Shown piece by piece: positions 1 to 8,209 of a DNA stretch of 42,526 nt. Made by a program: the position numbers and the translations under genes. The notes under the pieces were generated by a model. It did not search any database, was not told where the DNA came from, and saw nothing but the letters and a program-made list of their open reading frames with translations. The stretch covers positions 1 to 42,526 of the forward strand of contig CAYMEO010000009.1 of assembly GCA_964389705.1 (NCBI GenBank). Direction: 5' to 3'. How positions within the stretch are numbered: position 1 is the stretch's first letter; the number at the start of each line of letters is the position of its first letter. Source of the stretch: PSLL01 sp964389705 (GTDB taxonomy: Bacteria; Desulfobacterota_D; UBA1144; Nemesobacterales; CSP1-2).

Positions 1-73
1 CTGCCTGCCTTTATCTCTTTCCCCAACTGGTAAGTATCTCCATACCTATCTGGGTTTCTAATTATTAAATAAC

Positions 74-102
74 TTGACCCCGATCCTTTGGGGTTTTATA
101 TT
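74..102 (+). promoter_or_regulatory. sigma-70-like promoter for the His-rich gene
   Basis: TTGACC (74-79) and TATATT (97-102) are separated by 17 bp and lie about 40 bp upstream of the His-rich ORF start at 141. The match to the -35/-10 consensus is good. It overlaps the hairpin at 77-98, so that element may be part of the promoter spacer rather than a terminator, or may serve both roles. Confidence 0.55.
77..98 (+). terminator. possible intrinsic terminator of an upstream gene
   Basis: ACCCC (77-81) pairs with GGGGT (90-94) across a short loop, and TTTT follows on the + strand. The stem is only about 5 bp, so this is a weak terminator for a gene that would lie before the window. It coincides with the spacer of the promoter at 74-102. 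Confidence 0.35.
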
Positions 103-140
103 TAAGCAAATGCAATGAAAAAGTGAGGGAGGCTATAATA

Positions 141-401
141 ATGAAAGGAAAGCACAAGCATAGACATAAACACAGCCATCAACACACTCATACACATGAT
201 CATAAGCATTCACACGGAGACAAAATACATAAGCATGGGCATACCCATAAACATAGTCATGAGCATATACATAAACATGAACACGAACACTCACACAGAG
301 GGAATCCAGATGTGCATGACCATGAACATACCGGAGAACATGGCTCACACGATCATGAACACCAGGGTCATAATTTGGAAAAGCACGACCACTCTCATTA
401 A
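141..401 (+). CDS. histidine-rich putative metal-binding protein
   Basis: This 86-residue protein is about 40% histidine (roughly 34 His), arranged mostly as alternating H-x-H with Lys, Thr, Ser, Glu and Asp between. I chose ATG 141 because GGGAGG lies 8 bp upstream; a GTG at 123 is in frame but sits before that ribosome-binding site. There is no signal peptide, membrane segment or cysteine. Proteins of this composition (Hpn-like, or the His-rich tails of HypB/SlyD) bind nickel and sometimes cobalt or zinc. The convergent NiCoT permease at 429-1514 and nikR beyond it support nickel storage or buffering. This is inference from composition and context, because low-complexity His-rich sequence gives no family assignment. 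Confidence 0.75.
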   Translation: MKGKHKHRHKHSHQHTHTHDHKHSHGDKIHKHGHTHKHSHEHIHKHEHEHSHRGNPDVHDHEHTGEHGSHDHEHQGHNLEKHDHSH

Positions 402-428
402 AATCCATGAAATCTATATAGTATGAGA

Positions 429-1514
429 TCATGTATCCTCGCGGATATTACCACCCCAGCGCTCTTCTATATGGCGTACCTTCCATAAGATAACAGAGCC
501 GCCCCATGTAACAAGAAACATACCGACAATCCCATATCCCAGTACCTCGAAGTCGAGCTTTCCTAAGAACTCGAAGAATGGCCCCCCGAATTTTAGCTTA
601 TTGCTCAGCACCTGGAGTAGTTCGATTGTACCTATAATGAGCGCCACCGCAACCGACAGACCAGTGGTTGTGATGTTATAATAGATCTTACGCAATGGAT
701 TAGAGAAGGCCCATCTATAAGCCTTTGACATAAATGCGCCATCTGCCGTATCCATCATTGACATACCCGCTGCAAAGAGTATTGGAAAAGAGATAATAGC
801 GAAAAAGGGGATCTTTCCTGTCGCCACGCCGGCAGTTATGGCAAGCAGTCCAATCTCCGAGGCAGTATCAAAGCCTAAACCAAAGAGTAAACCAAGTGGA
901 TACATCTGCCAACTGTGATTGATGAACCTCTGAAATCTGCCCCCGAAGATTCGGTTGAGCAAACCGCGCTGGCCAAGTAGCTCCTCTAAGTGCTCCCTTC
1001 TATAAGTACCATTTTTGAAATCCCGCCAGACCTTGATAATGTCTATAAAAACTAGGAGATTGAGGGTTCCGATGAGCCACAGAAATAGACCTGAAACACT
1101 GGCGCCGATTATGCTTCCATAGTTTTGGAATTTGGGAATCTCTGATTCAACCGCCTTGGCCGCTACGGCCAGTCCCAAAGCCAGACCAAATACAATTGTT
1201 GAGTGCCCCAGAGAGAAAAAGAATCCCACACCCAGGGGTTTTTTACCCTTCTGAAGTAGAAAACGTGTTGTATCGTCAATAGCTGAAATATGATCAGCAT
1301 CAAAGGCGTGACGGAGACCGAAGATATAGGCAAGGGCACCGAGACCAGCCATTGCTGGGTAATGTGGCGCATAAATCAGGAACAGACCCCAGCCTATGAC
1401 ATGGAGGAGTCCGACAAAGCCAAAGAAGCCAAACAACCGAGCCAGTTCACTAGTAGTAAATGGAGAATTTCGGCATTCTGTCCCAGCCCGTAAGGTCATA
1501 TCTTGTCGTTTCAT
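429..1514 (-). CDS. NiCoT-family nickel/cobalt permease
   Basis: The product is a polytopic inner-membrane protein of about 361 residues. It carries the NiCoT signature in an early transmembrane segment (HAFDADHISAIDDTTR, fitting the HX4DH motif that is essential in HoxN/NixA), then further family blocks such as LGFDTASEIGLL and the GMSMMDTADGAFM segment. This family imports Ni2+ or Co2+ driven by the membrane potential. I chose ATG 1514 because AAAGG lies about 9 bp upstream; a GTG at 1550 would add 12 residues with no supporting site. It lies upstream-to-downstream in the same orientation as nikR, with a 170-bp AT-rich gap between that could hold its operator. Whether Ni or Co is preferred cannot be read from the sequence. 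Confidence 0.93.
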   Translation of the reverse strand: MKRQDMTLRAGTECRNSPFTTSELARLFGFFGFVGLLHVIGWGLFLIYAPHYPAMAGLGALAYIFGLRHAFDADHISAIDDTTRFLLQKGKKPLGVGFFFSLGHSTIVFGLALGLAVAAKAVESEIPKFQNYGSIIGASVSGLFLWLIGTLNLLVFIDIIKVWRDFKNGTYRREHLEELLGQRGLLNRIFGGRFQRFINHSWQMYPLGLLFGLGFDTASEIGLLAITAGVATGKIPFFAIISFPILFAAGMSMMDTADGAFMSKAYRWAFSNPLRKIYYNITTTGLSVAVALIIGTIELLQVLSNKLKFGGPFFEFLGKLDFEVLGYGIVGMFLVTWGGSVILWKVRHIEERWGGNIREDT

Positions 1515-1685
1515 TCTATGAACCTTTAAATTTAGAGGACATAGTAGCACATAATTTTACTATATATTTTCAAAAAGCATAAAAATATTAAATCCATAAT
1601 ACTAAAATATACGAGTAGGATACATTATTTAGATGAACACAAATAGAAAAATCCTATAGTCTTAATCCAGGAAGGTTGAGAATCC

Positions 1686-2099
1686 CTATATACCCTCGCC
1701 TGAAGTGGTTCTGGCAAGCTGGCCGTGCTTGACTCCTTTGGTGCCGATTAATTTATCGGCAAATTTCTTTATCTCTGAACTCTTTCCTCTAACAACGATA
1801 GCTTCCAAACAGTTATCATGGTCTAAATGAACATGGAGAGCGGAATTAATCATACTACTGTGCATATGTTGTAGGTCTGTCAGTTTATCCATCAGTTCCC
1901 GAATATGATGATTATATACAATCGTTACTACCCCTACAGTTTCTTTATCACTCTCCCATTCGGTCTCAGTAATGTAATTCCGAATAAGGTCTCGAATAGC
2001 CTCAGAGCGGTTGACATAGCCCTTTTCTTCTATGATTTTATCAAACCTCTCAATGAGGTCTGAGTTAATCGAGATTCCCAATCGAATCAAATCACCCAT
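1686..2099 (-). CDS. nikR: nickel-responsive regulator NikR
   Basis: This 137-residue protein has the two-domain NikR layout. A ribbon-helix-helix DNA-binding domain covers residues 1-45 (beta strand RLGISI, then helices up to YVNRSEAIRDLIRNYI), and an ACT-like nickel-sensing domain follows. The high-affinity nickel ligands are present: H78, H89, H91 and C97 here line up with H76, H87, H89 and C95 of the E. coli protein (motif HVHLDHDNC). Nickel-loaded NikR normally represses nickel uptake, and the next gene in the same direction is a NiCoT permease, the expected target. I could not find a convincing copy of a known NikR operator in either flank. Confidence 0.95.
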   Translation of the reverse strand: MGDLIRLGISINSDLIERFDKIIEEKGYVNRSEAIRDLIRNYITETEWESDKETVGVVTIVYNHHIRELMDKLTDLQHMHSSMINSALHVHLDHDNCLEAIVVRGKSSEIKKFADKLIGTKGVKHGQLARTTSGEGI

Positions 2100-2164
2100 G
2101 ATTCTATATTATAGACAGCAATCTAAGAACCCTCAATATCTAAATAAATCGAAGCCATAAAAAC

Positions 2165-2194
2165 TTGACACAACACTTACTTCCTAATCATACT
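2165..2194 (+). promoter_or_regulatory. sigma-70-like promoter for the di-heme peroxidase
   Basis: TTGACA (2165-2170) and CATACT (2189-2194, 4/6 to consensus) are 18 bp apart, about 50 bp upstream of the peroxidase start at 2243. The -35 is perfect and the -10 is moderate. Confidence 0.45.
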
Positions 2195-2242
2195 TAATTA
2201 GTGGTCTGATTTCTCCCTGAGTAAATAGAACCATAATAGTGA

Positions 2243-3295
2243 ATGAAGAAAATAATCCTATTTTTAACCTCTTCCTTTGCAATTCTCTCCACATGTTTTA
2301 TAAGCATAAAAGTAACTTCAACAGAACCCCCCAAGGGCGGTTATCATCTCAATCTTCCACTTGGACTCGATGAATTTGCCGTTGAGATTCCAAAGGGCAA
2401 CCCGCTTACAAAAGAGAAAATTACGTTAGGAAGAGAACTCTATTTTGATCCGAGGCTTTCGGCAGATGGAACTGTCTCCTGCGCCTCATGCCATAATCCA
2501 AAACTCGCTTTTACAGACGGACTACCCGCCTCTGTTGGAATAAAAGGACAAATTGGCAAAAGGAGTGCGCCAACAATTATAAACAGGGTATTTAGCAGGG
2601 TTCAATTCTGGGATGGAAGAACCACATCACTTGAGGAGCAGGCAAAAGTCCCAATGATAAACCCAATTGAGATGGGAAATAAAGACTACAATGAGATAGT
2701 AAGAAGGCTAAGAAACATTAAAGGCTATAGAGAAGGATTCAAAAAGGCCTTTGGTACGGAAGAATTCACAATTGAACATGTTGCAGAAGCCATATCATCC
2801 TTTGAAAGAACTGTGGTTTCGGGAAACTCCCCATTTGATAAATTTGAATCGGGCGGAGATGAAAAAGCCATATCCGATTCGGCAAAAAGAGGGCTCGATA
2901 TATTCCGCGGCAAGGGCAGATGCAGTGAGTGCCATGCCGGTTTTAATTTCACAGATGAAAGGTTCCACAACATCGGCATAGGGATGGATAAGCCGAAGCC
3001 GGATCTGGGAAGATATGAGATAACAAAGAAGGAAGAGGATAAAGGGGCATTTAAAACTCCAACACTGAGAGAGATAGCCCGTACGGGTCCTTATATGCAT
3101 GATGGAAGCCTCAAGACCCTTGAAGAAGTAGTCGAATTCTACAATAAGGGCGGGATTAGAAATCCGAATCTGGATAAGCAGATGAAACCCCTTAACCTGA
3201 CCGAAGGGGAGAAGAAGGATTTGGTAGAGTTTCTAAAAACACTAAATGGTGAGGGATGGCAAAAAATCACAAACCCTGCAGAACTCCCCAAGTAA
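2243..3295 (+). CDS. di-heme cytochrome c peroxidase (CcpA/MauG family)
   Basis: The 350-residue precursor starts with a signal peptide (MKKIILFLTSSFAILSTC...), placing it in the periplasm. Two CXXCH heme-attachment sites are visible: CASCH at residues 80-84 (N-terminal heme) and CSECH at 227-231 (C-terminal heme). Family hallmarks include LGRELYFDPRLS before the first heme, the NRVFSRVQFWDGR block, and KTPTLREIARTGPYMHDG with the Met/His region near the C-terminus. Such enzymes reduce H2O2 with electrons from small cytochromes; MauG relatives instead oxidise protein substrates. Length is typical. No clear Shine-Dalgarno precedes ATG 2243. The following SDR gene is 110 bp downstream, with no obvious functional link. 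Confidence 0.92.
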   Translation: MKKIILFLTSSFAILSTCFISIKVTSTEPPKGGYHLNLPLGLDEFAVEIPKGNPLTKEKITLGRELYFDPRLSADGTVSCASCHNPKLAFTDGLPASVGIKGQIGKRSAPTIINRVFSRVQFWDGRTTSLEEQAKVPMINPIEMGNKDYNEIVRRLRNIKGYREGFKKAFGTEEFTIEHVAEAISSFERTVVSGNSPFDKFESGGDEKAISDSAKRGLDIFRGKGRCSECHAGFNFTDERFHNIGIGMDKPKPDLGRYEITKKEEDKGAFKTPTLREIARTGPYMHDGSLKTLEEVVEFYNKGGIRNPNLDKQMKPLNLTEGEKKDLVEFLKTLNGEGWQKITNPAELPK

Positions 3296-3405
3296 AAAGA
3301 ACGACCTATACTAAATCCCAACTCACAATACAACGAATCACAATTCACAGTTATAATATCCCCATGATTTGTAAACTCATAGGCCTAACCAAGGAGAATC
3401 TAAAT

Positions 3406-4185
3406 ATGAAGCTATATGGAAAAGTCAGTATAGTAACCGGAGGAGCAAGCGGCATAGGACTTGCCGTTGCAGAGGCCCTTGCTAAAGAAGGGACCAACGT
3501 AGCAATAGCTGATCTGGATGAAGAAGGCGGAATAAGGGCAGCGGATGGAATTCAAAAACTGGGCAGAGGTGCCCTCTTTGTAAAGACGAATATATCAAGA
3601 CGTGAGGATTGCAAAAGGCTCATAGATGAAACCATAAAGAAGTTTGGTCGTATTGATATTTTAGTAAATAATGCCGGTCTTCAGCATGTATCCCCAATAA
3701 CCGATTTCCCAGAAGATAAATGGGATTTGTTAATTGGTGTGATGCTTACAGGGACCTTTCTCTGTACCAAGTATGCTTTGCCATACATGATTCAGCAAAA
3801 AGGTGGAAGAATAATAAACATGTCCTCGATTCATGGGCTTATTGGCGTCAAATTTAAATCCGCTTATGTTTCTGCAAAACACGGGATAATAGGGCTTACA
3901 AAGGTCACGGCCCTTGAGATGGCAGAGCATGGTATTACAGCAAATGCCATATGTCCTACTTTTGTTCGCACACCACTTGTTGAAAAGCAGATTGACGACC
4001 AGGCAAAGGTACATGGAATTCCCAGAGAAGAGGTAATTGATAAGGTAATCCTTGCCGAAGCCCCGATGAAAAGGATGCTTGAGCCCGAAGAGGTCGCAGA
4101 CCTTGTGGTTTATCTAGCAAGCGATTCAGCACGCAACATAACAGGGTCTGCAATACCGATTGATGAGGGATGGACAGCACAATAA
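3406..4185 (+). CDS. 3-hydroxybutyrate dehydrogenase (SDR family)
   Basis: This 259-residue classical short-chain dehydrogenase has TGGASGIG (11-18) for NAD binding, VNNAG (87-91), and catalytic Ser141, Tyr154 and Lys158 (YVSAK). Beyond generic SDR features it carries the set typical of bacterial D-3-hydroxybutyrate dehydrogenases: NNAGLQHVSP, the KSAYVSAKHGIIGLTK segment, NAICPTFVRTPLVEKQI, and an ending in GWTAQ. The enzyme would interconvert 3-hydroxybutyrate and acetoacetate, linking to PHB or ketone-body use. AAGGAG precedes ATG 3406 at good spacing, so longer in-frame upstream starts are not needed. One variation is Thr in ICPTFV where Gly is usual. A related hydroxyacyl substrate is possible. 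Confidence 0.88.
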   Translation: MKLYGKVSIVTGGASGIGLAVAEALAKEGTNVAIADLDEEGGIRAADGIQKLGRGALFVKTNISRREDCKRLIDETIKKFGRIDILVNNAGLQHVSPITDFPEDKWDLLIGVMLTGTFLCTKYALPYMIQQKGGRIINMSSIHGLIGVKFKSAYVSAKHGIIGLTKVTALEMAEHGITANAICPTFVRTPLVEKQIDDQAKVHGIPREEVIDKVILAEAPMKRMLEPEEVADLVVYLASDSARNITGSAIPIDEGWTAQ

Positions 4186-4245
4186 ATTAAGGAAAGCAGA
4201 CCGTCTCAATAGCTGTTTCTTGTGATACACAAAAGACCTAGATCA

Positions 4246-4443
4246 CTAATCAGTTCGCAGCTCTCGCCCTAATGTCCACGCGGGTGGATCGCTTGCCGGA
4301 AAGGAATCCTTCCCCGCTATTGTCACGATGTCCTCTTCAAATTCTTTATGTGTTTTATTACCTTCGACGGCGGATCCTTGAGCAGGTGCTGTCGGATGTA
4401 CCGTCATAATCTCAGGTCCCCTAAGATCTCCCTTTAGGCTCAT
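4246..4443 (-). CDS. small protein with DSFPASDPPAW motif
   Basis: This 65-residue protein ends with the sequence GKDSFPASDPPAWTLG plus a short tail. The DSFPASDPP-W core recurs in small hypothetical proteins of many bacteria (from memory), and no function is known to me. ATG 4443 has AGGGG about 8 bp upstream; a TTG two codons earlier is less likely. It lies about 100 bp downstream of, and in the same direction as, the SagB-type gene, so the two may be cotranscribed. No cysteines, signal peptide or membrane segment are present. The motif makes it a real gene despite its length. Confidence 0.7.
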   Translation of the reverse strand: MSLKGDLRGPEIMTVHPTAPAQGSAVEGNKTHKEFEEDIVTIAGKDSFPASDPPAWTLGRELRTD

Positions 4444-4540
4444 GATCAATCCCCTGCCTCAACTCATATTTCTGAATATTCAACTCGAATGCCCTCTTCT
4501 TCGAATTATCTTCTTTCTTCGCCTCACTTGTTTTCCAAAA

Positions 4541-6249
4541 CTAGTGCTCCCCCTTACCTGCCGGAACACCAAGGGCAACAACAAATATTGTACTCTTTCC
4601 CTTAGCATGTGGAGAGAAAAACTCCGTAACATCGTCATCATAAAACGTAAGCCCGGTTGCACCAAGATTGAGTGCGTAAGCACCGAGATAGAGCTTACCA
4701 CCTATGATTCCCGATTCAAGCTGAACGGCACGGTAACCGCGATTGCCGAATTGCTCAAGTATACGGTTTAAATCCGACATAAAAAACACTACCGCGCTTG
4801 CATCCCGTCCAAGAGATTGCTCAAGTGTGAGATAACCGGACGATTGACGAAAAGAGCCTTCCCTAAGAAGCTCCAAGGCCTTTTTGTCTCGATGGAGAAA
4901 ATATGAACCTGAAGGAATTCCACTAACGGCATTGACTATAATGTACATATCATTCAAGCTCGCCCCCGCGGGTTCTAAAAAGTCAGCAGGAATTCCCCCG
5001 GTTGCACGGTTAATTATCGTCGAGAGCTGTTGAAAGGTTATCGAATGATGAGAAAACATTCTCGTCGAGCCTCTTCGCGCAATCACCTCTTGGACAGTAT
5101 CCATTGGCATTTCCTCAGAGGGAATATCTTTTAAATAAAATAGCCTTCCTTCGAGCTTAGGAATTTCAAAATGAGGGGCTCTACCATGCCAATTTATAAC
5201 CTCCTCCTTACTTTTAAGTGAAGAGGCATAATGCATCCTTCGAATTGCAGGATAATCAACCTCTTCTTTTGAAAGAGGAAGGGTCTTAACATCGAGTTTC
5301 GGCACCTCATCGGGCAGTATAGGAGAAACCATAGTCTTTCCAATAGGAACAAGACATAAGCTTATTTCTTTACCGTCGTCAATTCCAAGGAGGTTATTCA
5401 CTTCTTTGTCAACAAAACCCGCTACGACCTTTGCGGGCGTGTTATAGGCAGTAGAGATGGCAAGCGTGTTTGCGATTATAGTTCCCGCATCCCAAAAATG
5501 ATAACGATATGAGCGGGCCTGATACTTCCATGAGCTTCGCCAAGTAATTGCCGTGTAAACTAGAATAAGGGGAGCCCTTTTAACCGAATCCTCATCACCC
5601 GTTGCACTTGCAAGAACACCCCTCCAGTCGCCTTTTCTTATCTCCTTTAAAGCAAAATCACGTGGGCTAAAGTGATAGACCCCAGCCTCTAAATCCGGTA
5701 AATCCTTACACACAACATAAATCTCGATTGGATAGAGAGCGCCCGCACAGGCTGCAGCACGAAAATCGAAACTGGCTCCGCCGGGAAACGTCTTCCTTCG
5801 TATAACTCCTGCAGAATGAAAAAGTATGTTTGCTAAGTCCAGAAGACTCAGTAGCGATTCCTCTTTGGAATCTCCTAATACAGTGGATATAGCTTCAATC
5901 ATGGGCATCTTTAACTCAGGAAAGTCTCGAGGCAGTGGAATAGATTTCACATCAAGATAAACCTTGTATGGAGATGGCTGATTGTCCCAGTCAAGAAAAT
6001 GCGTACTTGTACGGACGCTCATGTAAGAATGTTTAGTCGCNNNNNNNNNNNNNNNNNNNNNNNNNNNNNNNNNNNNNNNNNNNNNNNNNNNNNNNNNNNN
6101 NNNNNNNNNNNNNNNNNNNNNNNNNNNNNNNNNNNNNNNNCCCAGTCAAGAAAATGCGTACTTGTACGGACGCTCATGTAAGAATGTTTAGTCGCATTAT
6201 GGTATTTCCAGGTTTCTTCAATATTACGATTAAGATTTTCCAAATTCAT
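4541..6249 (-). CDS. SagB/ThcOx-type double nitroreductase, interrupted by assembly gap
   Basis: Two nitroreductase-like FMN domains are fused. The first contains RRKTFPGGASFDFRAAA and CAGALYPIEIYV; the second begins near RRGSTRMFSHHSITF. This is the architecture of SagB/ThcOx-type dehydrogenases, which in RiPP pathways oxidise azolines to azoles, though many genomic copies are stand-alone with unknown substrates. The N-terminus (MNLENLNRNIEETWKYHNAT...) lies right of the N-run, starting at ATG 6249 with AAGGAG upstream. It continues in frame into the left copy if the duplicated 55 bp and the 100 N are collapsed, giving an intact protein of 517 residues. The product therefore looks complete in the real genome. 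It lies 5 kb from the peptide cluster on the same strand; a link is possible but unsupported. Confidence 0.88.
5986..6040. repeat. left copy of 55-bp direct repeat flanking the N gap
   Basis: This 55-bp stretch is identical to 6141-6195 and directly abuts the N-run. It encodes the start of the SagB-type protein on the minus strand. It is most simply an unmerged overlap between two contig ends. Confidence 0.9.
6041..6140. other. 100-N assembly gap
   Basis: Exactly 100 N occur, a default scaffold-gap length. Because identical 55-bp sequences abut both sides and the SagB reading frame continues across when they are merged, the true gap is probably an overlap and no sequence is likely to be missing. 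Confidence 0.95.
6141..6195. repeat. right copy of 55-bp direct repeat flanking the N gap
   Basis: Identical to 5986-6040. The SagB N-terminal extension upstream of it (minus strand, 6249 to 6196) is the authentic 5-prime end of that gene. Confidence 0.9.
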
Positions 6250-6312
6250 CGTTCTCCTTTGAGGGTTTTAAACAATGAAGATAGAATAACACAAAATGTA
6301 AGTTGGCAGACG

Positions 6313-6357
6313 GGAGAAAAATTCTCCTTGACAAGTGTATATCCCTTTTGGGACAAT
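6313..6357 (+). promoter_or_regulatory. promoter with adjacent inverted repeat for the MBL-cupin-GNAT cassette
   Basis: TTGACA (6328-6333) and GACAAT (6352-6357, 4/6) are 18 bp apart, about 50 bp before the MBL gene. Directly upstream of the -35 is a perfect inverted repeat GGAGAA-AAA-TTCTCC (6313-6327), which could be an operator. It lies in the divergent region between the SagB-type gene and the MBL gene. Confidence 0.45.
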
Positions 6358-6405
6358 AGGAATGGGAAGAATTCGTACATGAAAATTATTAGTAAGGAGA
6401 AACCT

Positions 6406-7131
6406 ATGTCAAAAATTAATGAAATTGCCCCTGATGTATACCGAATCTCAATATACGTCCCTGAGTATGACCTGCAGTTCAATCATTTCCTCGTGATGGA
6501 CGATGAACCACTGCTCTTTCACACTGGTTATAAGACAATGTTTTCACCGTTACACGATGCGGTAGCAACTATTATCAATCCGTCGCGTATACACTGGATT
6601 GGCTTTAGCCACTTCGAGTCGGATGAATGCGGCTCGCTGAACCAGTGGCTCGAGGTGGCGCCGTCAGCACAGGCAGTATGCACCGTAGTGGGAGCGCTCG
6701 TAAGTGTGAACGATTTCGCGATCCGGCCAGCGCGAGGAATGGCTGACAATGAAATGCTGACCACAGGCAAGCACCGTTTCCGGTTCTGCTCGACTGTGCA
6801 CCTCCCACATGGTTGGGACTCTGGGTTATTATTCGAGGAGACAAATCAAACGCTACTCTGCTCGGACCTCTTTCATCACTTTGGTGATGTCGAGCCGCTG
6901 ACCGGGTCGGACGTGGTTGGGCGAGCACGAAAGGCACTACAGGATATGCAAAAGACCCCTCTGGCGAACTACATGCCCTACACGCCGCAGACGGATCGAA
7001 TCCTTCAGAGGCTGGCTGCCCTCAAGCCGAAGACGCTTGCGACAATGCACGGCTCATCCTTTGCTGGTGATGGCGGACGCGCGCTTCTCGATCTGGCTGT
7101 AGTAATAAAGGATGTGCTTGGAGAGCCATAG
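6406..7131 (+). CDS. MBL-fold metalloprotein of the flavodiiron-like (ODP) type
   Basis: This 241-residue single-domain metallo-beta-lactamase-fold protein carries FSHFESDECGSLN, corresponding to the H-x-E-x-D ligand run of flavodiiron proteins and oxygen-binding di-iron proteins rather than the HxHxDH of hydrolases. Further candidate ligands are in HLPHGWDSG, CSDLFHHFGD and ATMHGSSF. There is no flavodoxin domain, so it resembles stand-alone ODP-type proteins, which have been linked to oxygen sensing or reduction. ATG 6406 follows AAGGAG at 7 bp. It heads a rightward cassette with a cupin, a SnoaL-like protein and an acetyltransferase. The exact reaction is unknown. Confidence 0.82.
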   Translation: MSKINEIAPDVYRISIYVPEYDLQFNHFLVMDDEPLLFHTGYKTMFSPLHDAVATIINPSRIHWIGFSHFESDECGSLNQWLEVAPSAQAVCTVVGALVSVNDFAIRPARGMADNEMLTTGKHRFRFCSTVHLPHGWDSGLLFEETNQTLLCSDLFHHFGDVEPLTGSDVVGRARKALQDMQKTPLANYMPYTPQTDRILQRLAALKPKTLATMHGSSFAGDGGRALLDLAVVIKDVLGEP

Positions 7132-7278
7132 CATTTAGGTATGAAAATTTTAGTACATCCAGTGCCATCATACATGCTGGTAGAGTGGTGTGTTATTTGT
7201 TGATTAACATTTAGATAAATAGTAAGTAAATCAAGTCGGCAGAGTAGGTTTATGCCAAAACAAAAAAGGAGAAATGCC

Positions 7279-7737
7279 ATGACAATTGCATTCCTATCGG
7301 GTGAAGGCAAGTCGTTCTGGGTACTGGGTGATTTGTACACGTTTAAAGTAGCGAGCGAGAATACTGATGGAACGCATGCGGTCATAGAAGTTCTCTCACA
7401 ACCGCAAAACGGACCGCCCCCACATATTCACCATCGCGAAGACGAGGCGTTCTACGTACTCGATGGAGAATTTTCGTTCTTGCACGGTGACCGTACGTTC
7501 ACAGCCACCACTGGATCGTTTGTTTACATTCCCAAGGGCACGCTCCATACGTTCAAAAACATTGGAACAGTACCAGGTAGATTTCTGGTGGTTATCACAC
7601 CCGCGGGGTTTGAAAAACTATTTGAAGAGATTGGTGAACCAGCGATAGAAAAATCTTCTCCGCTTCCTTTCAATCCAGCAACTGTTGAGAAGCTCTTGGC
7701 GCTTGCCCCTAAGTACCACCTTGAGGTAAAGGTATAA
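7279..7737 (+). CDS. cupin-domain protein
   Basis: This 152-residue single cupin has both conserved motifs. Motif 1 is PPHIHHREDEAFYVLDGEFSF (G-x5-HxH-x-E-x6-G pattern, with two His and a Glu as metal ligands). Motif 2 is FVYIPKGTLHTFKN with its PxGxxHxxxN pattern and third His. Such small cupins may act as dioxygenases, isomerases or binding proteins, and substrates are not predictable from this. ATG 7279 is preferred because AAAGGAG precedes it; an upstream in-frame ATG at 7252 overlaps that site region. It ends 4 bp before the SnoaL-like ORF, implying translational coupling. Confidence 0.88.
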   Translation: MTIAFLSGEGKSFWVLGDLYTFKVASENTDGTHAVIEVLSQPQNGPPPHIHHREDEAFYVLDGEFSFLHGDRTFTATTGSFVYIPKGTLHTFKNIGTVPGRFLVVITPAGFEKLFEEIGEPAIEKSSPLPFNPATVEKLLALAPKYHLEVKV

Positions 7738-7741
7738 TATT

Positions 7742-8168
7742 ATGTCAACAGAGGAAAACAAGAAAATCATCCGATGGTTATACGAGGAAACGAACAAGGG
7801 GAATCTGGCTGCAATGGATGAGTTTTTCGCCCCCAACCTGGCTGACCATAATCCTCCGCCCATTCCGGGATTGGCTCCCGGTCTCGAAGGCGTCAAGCAA
7901 TCTTTTGCCATTTTCTATAATGCCACCCCTGACGGCTATCACACGATTGAAGACATGATTGCCGAAGGAGATAAGGTTGTAGTCCGTATTACAGCGCGTG
8001 GCACACACCGGTGATTTATTCGGCATTCCTCCCACCGGCAAGCAGTTGACAATGACAGGGATTGCAATATATCGTATCGCTGGTGGCAAGATTGTAGAAA
8101 GATGGAGTGAACAGAGCAGGCTGGGCATAATGCAGCAACTCGGCATGATCCCACCACACGCGAAATAG
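7742..8168 (+). pseudogene. SnoaL-like ester-cyclase-type protein, frameshifted
   Basis: The first 90 codons encode a SnoaL/NTF2-like domain (KKIIRWLYEETNKGNLAAMD, LADHNPPP, PGLEGVKQ). They end abruptly at GTHR-stop at 8014, where the family normally continues GTHTG-x-x-x-GIPPTGK. The missing part (GDLFGIPPTGKQLTMTGIAI... to HAK-stop at 8168) is present one frame away. Restoring two bases in the CACACA-type run near 8002-8008 gives a full protein of about 142 residues. It is therefore either a recent 2-bp deletion in a dinucleotide run or a sequencing error. Family members catalyse polyketide aldol cyclisation or act on unknown small molecules. Confidence 0.85.
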
Positions 8169-8209
8169 GTCAGAGCCGTCCTTCAGAAAACGAAGAAAGG
8201 AGACAATTA

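Noticed and set aside
133..432. Minus-strand ORF (Tyr/Val/His-rich) and a second plus-strand frame opposite the His-rich gene
   Set aside because: They are shadows of the repetitive CAY-rich coding sequence; only the frame with a ribosome-binding site and HxH pattern is credible.
1550..1685. NikR operator between nikR and the NiCoT gene
   Set aside because: Only weak, imperfect AT-rich inverted repeats are present; none matches a known NikR site well enough to report.
4442..4771. 109-codon plus-strand ORF overlapping the SagB-type gene end
   Set aside because: It overlaps a well-supported conserved gene on the other strand and has no family features.
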